DNA of 64,000 bases from Oceanimonas doudoroffii (GTDB lineage Bacteria; Pseudomonadota; Gammaproteobacteria; Enterobacterales; Aeromonadaceae): positions 1-64,000 of the forward strand of contig NZ_NBIM01000009.1 in NCBI RefSeq assembly GCF_002242685.1, written 5' to 3'. The first letter of the stretch is position 1. Every line of letters begins with the position of its first letter. Below the pieces are notes generated by a model. The model was not told where the DNA came from and made no database searches. It saw nothing but the letters and a program-made list of their open reading frames with translations. Of the stretch, positions 62,663-64,000 are shown piece by piece. The position numbers were made by a program, and so were the translations under genes.

Positions 62663-63316
62663 ATGTCGACTGCACGTACCGCCATTCTCGACCGGCTGCG
62701 TCGAGTCAACGCCCGGCCATTGCCGGTCAAAAACCCGGATTATCCGATCTGGACCAGCACCGACCGTGAAGACATGCTGGTCCGGCTGACCGAACTGCTG
62801 GAGCAGAATCACGCCGAGGTGACGCGCCTGCCTCGCGCCGGACTGGTTGCCGCCCTCAGGGAACGGGTGAGCGGCGCCGGCCTCAAACGGCTGGCCACCG
62901 GCACCGGTGGCGAGTTTTTTGAAGAGATCACCCAGGCGCTGCAGGGCACTGCCGAACAGCTGTGCTTTGACCAGCCCCTGGAGCAGTGGAAGGACGAACT
63001 GTTCAACCATGTCGATGCCGGCATCACCGGCTGCCACGGCGCCATTGCCGCCACCGGCAGCCTGGTGCTGTGGCCAGGGCCGGCGGAGCCACGCACCCTG
63101 TCGCTGGTGCCACCTTGCCATATTGCCATTCTGAAGGCCTCCACCCTGCACGCCAACCTGCCGGCCATGATGACGGAACAGGGCTGGGGCCGAGGCATGC
63201 CCACCAATTTGTTGCTGGTGTCGGGGCCGTCCAAAACCGCCGACATTCAGCAAACCCTGGCCTATGGTGCCCATGGCCCCAAGGAGTTGGTGGTACTGAT
63301 CCTGGAGGATGCGTGA
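62663..63316 (+). CDS. lldG: L-lactate dehydrogenase complex protein LldG (LutC)
   Basis: Third subunit of the L-lactate complex, 217 residues, LUD domain family. The N-terminal helix STARTAILDRLRR is followed by GITGCHGAIAATGSLVLWPG and the end GPKELVVLILEDA. It starts immediately after the lldF stop, and its own stop overlaps the next start (TGATG). Confidence 0.93.
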   Translation: MSTARTAILDRLRRVNARPLPVKNPDYPIWTSTDREDMLVRLTELLEQNHAEVTRLPRAGLVAALRERVSGAGLKRLATGTGGEFFEEITQALQGTAEQLCFDQPLEQWKDELFNHVDAGITGCHGAIAATGSLVLWPGPAEPRTLSLVPPCHIAILKASTLHANLPAMMTEQGWGRGMPTNLLLVSGPSKTADIQQTLAYGAHGPKELVVLILEDA

Positions 63317-64000
63317 TGGAGGTTCGCTACCAGCGCCTGGCCGACGAGCTGGGTGAATTCCTGCCGGCCGAGCGCATTATTACCGACCCGTCGCTATGCC
63401 TGGCCTTTGGTACCGACGCCAGCTTTTACCGGCTGCTGCCCAAACTGGTGCTGCGCCTGGCCAACCTCGATGAAGTGGTAAGGGTGCTGGCGGCCTGCCG
63501 CCGGCAGCGGATTCACTGCACCTTTCGCGCCGCCGGCACCAGTTTGTCGGGGCAGGCGGTATCCGATTCGGTGCTGATCACCCTGACCGATGACTGGCGC
63601 CATCACCGCATCGAGGATGATGGCCGCCGCATTGCCTTGCAACCCGGCGTGATCGGCGCCGACGCCAACCGCTATCTGGCGCCCTTTGGCCGCAAGATAG
63701 GCCCGGATCCCGCCTCCATCAACAGCTGCAAAATAGGCGGTATCGCCGCCAACAACGCTTCAGGCATGTGCTGCGGCACCGCCCAGAATTCCTACCGCAC
63801 CCTGCACGGACTCAGTTTGGTGCTGGCCGACGGCACTCGGGTCGACACTCGCGACGCCGACAGCAGAGCCCGCCTTGCCGAGCAAAAACCCGAGCTGCTG
63901 GCCGGGCTCAGGCAACTGAGTGACGAGGTCAGGGCCAACCCCGAGCTGAGCGAGCGTATTCGGCACAAGTACCGGCTGAAGAACACCACCGGCTACAGCC
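63316..64000 (+). CDS. dld: D-lactate dehydrogenase, FAD/Fe-S type (Dld-II), 5' part only
   Basis: N-terminal 228 residues of an FAD-binding oxidase, running off the right edge with no stop. It begins at the ATG in TGATG after lldG with MEVRYQRLADELGEFLPAER. The VAO-type PP-loop RAAGTSLSGQAVSD (about 76-89) and GPDPASINSCKIGGIAANNASG follow. Together with the lldEFG neighbours this fits the Shewanella-type Dld-II, a large protein with a C-terminal Fe-S/CCG region that oxidises D-lactate. That C-terminal part is outside the window. Confidence 0.85.
   Translation, partial: MEVRYQRLADELGEFLPAERIITDPSLCLAFGTDASFYRLLPKLVLRLANLDEVVRVLAACRRQRIHCTFRAAGTSLSGQAVSDSVLITLTDDWRHHRIEDDGRRIALQPGVIGADANRYLAPFGRKIGPDPASINSCKIGGIAANNASGMCCGTAQNSYRTLHGLSLVLADGTRVDTRDADSRARLAEQKPELLAGLRQLSDEVRANPELSERIRHKYRLKNTTGYS

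Noticed and set aside
61193..63274. Open frame of about 690 codons opposite lldF and lldG
   Set aside because: The sense frames encode the Fe-S and LUD proteins with intact motifs; the antisense frame shows no domain.

Overview
The window is high-GC gammaproteobacterial chromosome (no plasmid, phage or transposase genes seen). Gene order and protein sequence suggest a marine Aeromonadaceae-type bacterium (Oceanimonas/Oceanisphaera/Zobellella-like). The genus is an inference from family resemblance only. The region is close to the replication origin: it carries gyrB-recF-dnaN-dnaA, rpmH-rnpA-yidD-yidC-mnmE, two perfect ParB-binding parS palindromes, and a GATC-dense stretch upstream of dnaA.

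Layout. 1-3.0 kb: promoters and leader of an rRNA operon that runs off the left edge, then hemG, trkH and yigZ on the same strand, as in the E. coli yigZ-trkH-hemG-rrnA order. 3.2-8.5 kb: fadBA (beta-oxidation), tusA, an AEC-family permease and the YiaD lipoprotein. 8.6-12.3 kb: tag, glyQ, glyS. 12.5-17.3 kb: a small monooxygenase-fold protein, a parS site, avtA, intergenic structured repeats, the ibpA-ibpB heat-shock pair with a sigma-32 promoter and two ROSE-like RNA thermometers, and ilvD. 17.7-23.7 kb: gyrB-recF-dnaN-dnaA. 24.0-31.7 kb: a block separating dnaA from rpmH, holding azurin behind a Fur-box-like site, a BCCT transporter overlapping an S15/CocE-type hydrolase, a LysR regulator and a cystine-type ABC importer. 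32-35.8 kb: rpmH-rnpA-yidD-yidC-mnmE.

35.9-64 kb is more accessory. It has an EamA permease, a DUF1992 protein, a KefF/KefC-type K+ efflux pair, and a five-gene molybdenum-hydroxylase operon (XdhC-like, MocA-like, [2Fe-2S] subunit, Tat-exported Mo subunit, dihaem cytochrome c). A 1-kb gene graveyard with TetR, MFS and SDR fragments follows, then sitABCD Mn/Fe uptake with a Fur-like box. Next come a YeiE-like LysR divergent from a TDT-family permease and a Gfo/Idh/MocA oxidoreductase that has lost its EKP lysine. The window closes with glycolate oxidation (glcC divergent from glcDEF) and lactate use (LysR, lldP, lldEFG, and a Dld-II D-lactate dehydrogenase cut by the right edge).

Working together: fadBA, glcDEF and lldP-lldEFG-dld feed carbon from fatty acids, glycolate and lactate into the respiratory quinone pool. 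The Mo-hydroxylase operon probably oxidises an unknown N-heterocycle or aldehyde in the periplasm and passes electrons to its own cytochrome. SitABCD and the azurin promoter both look iron-responsive.
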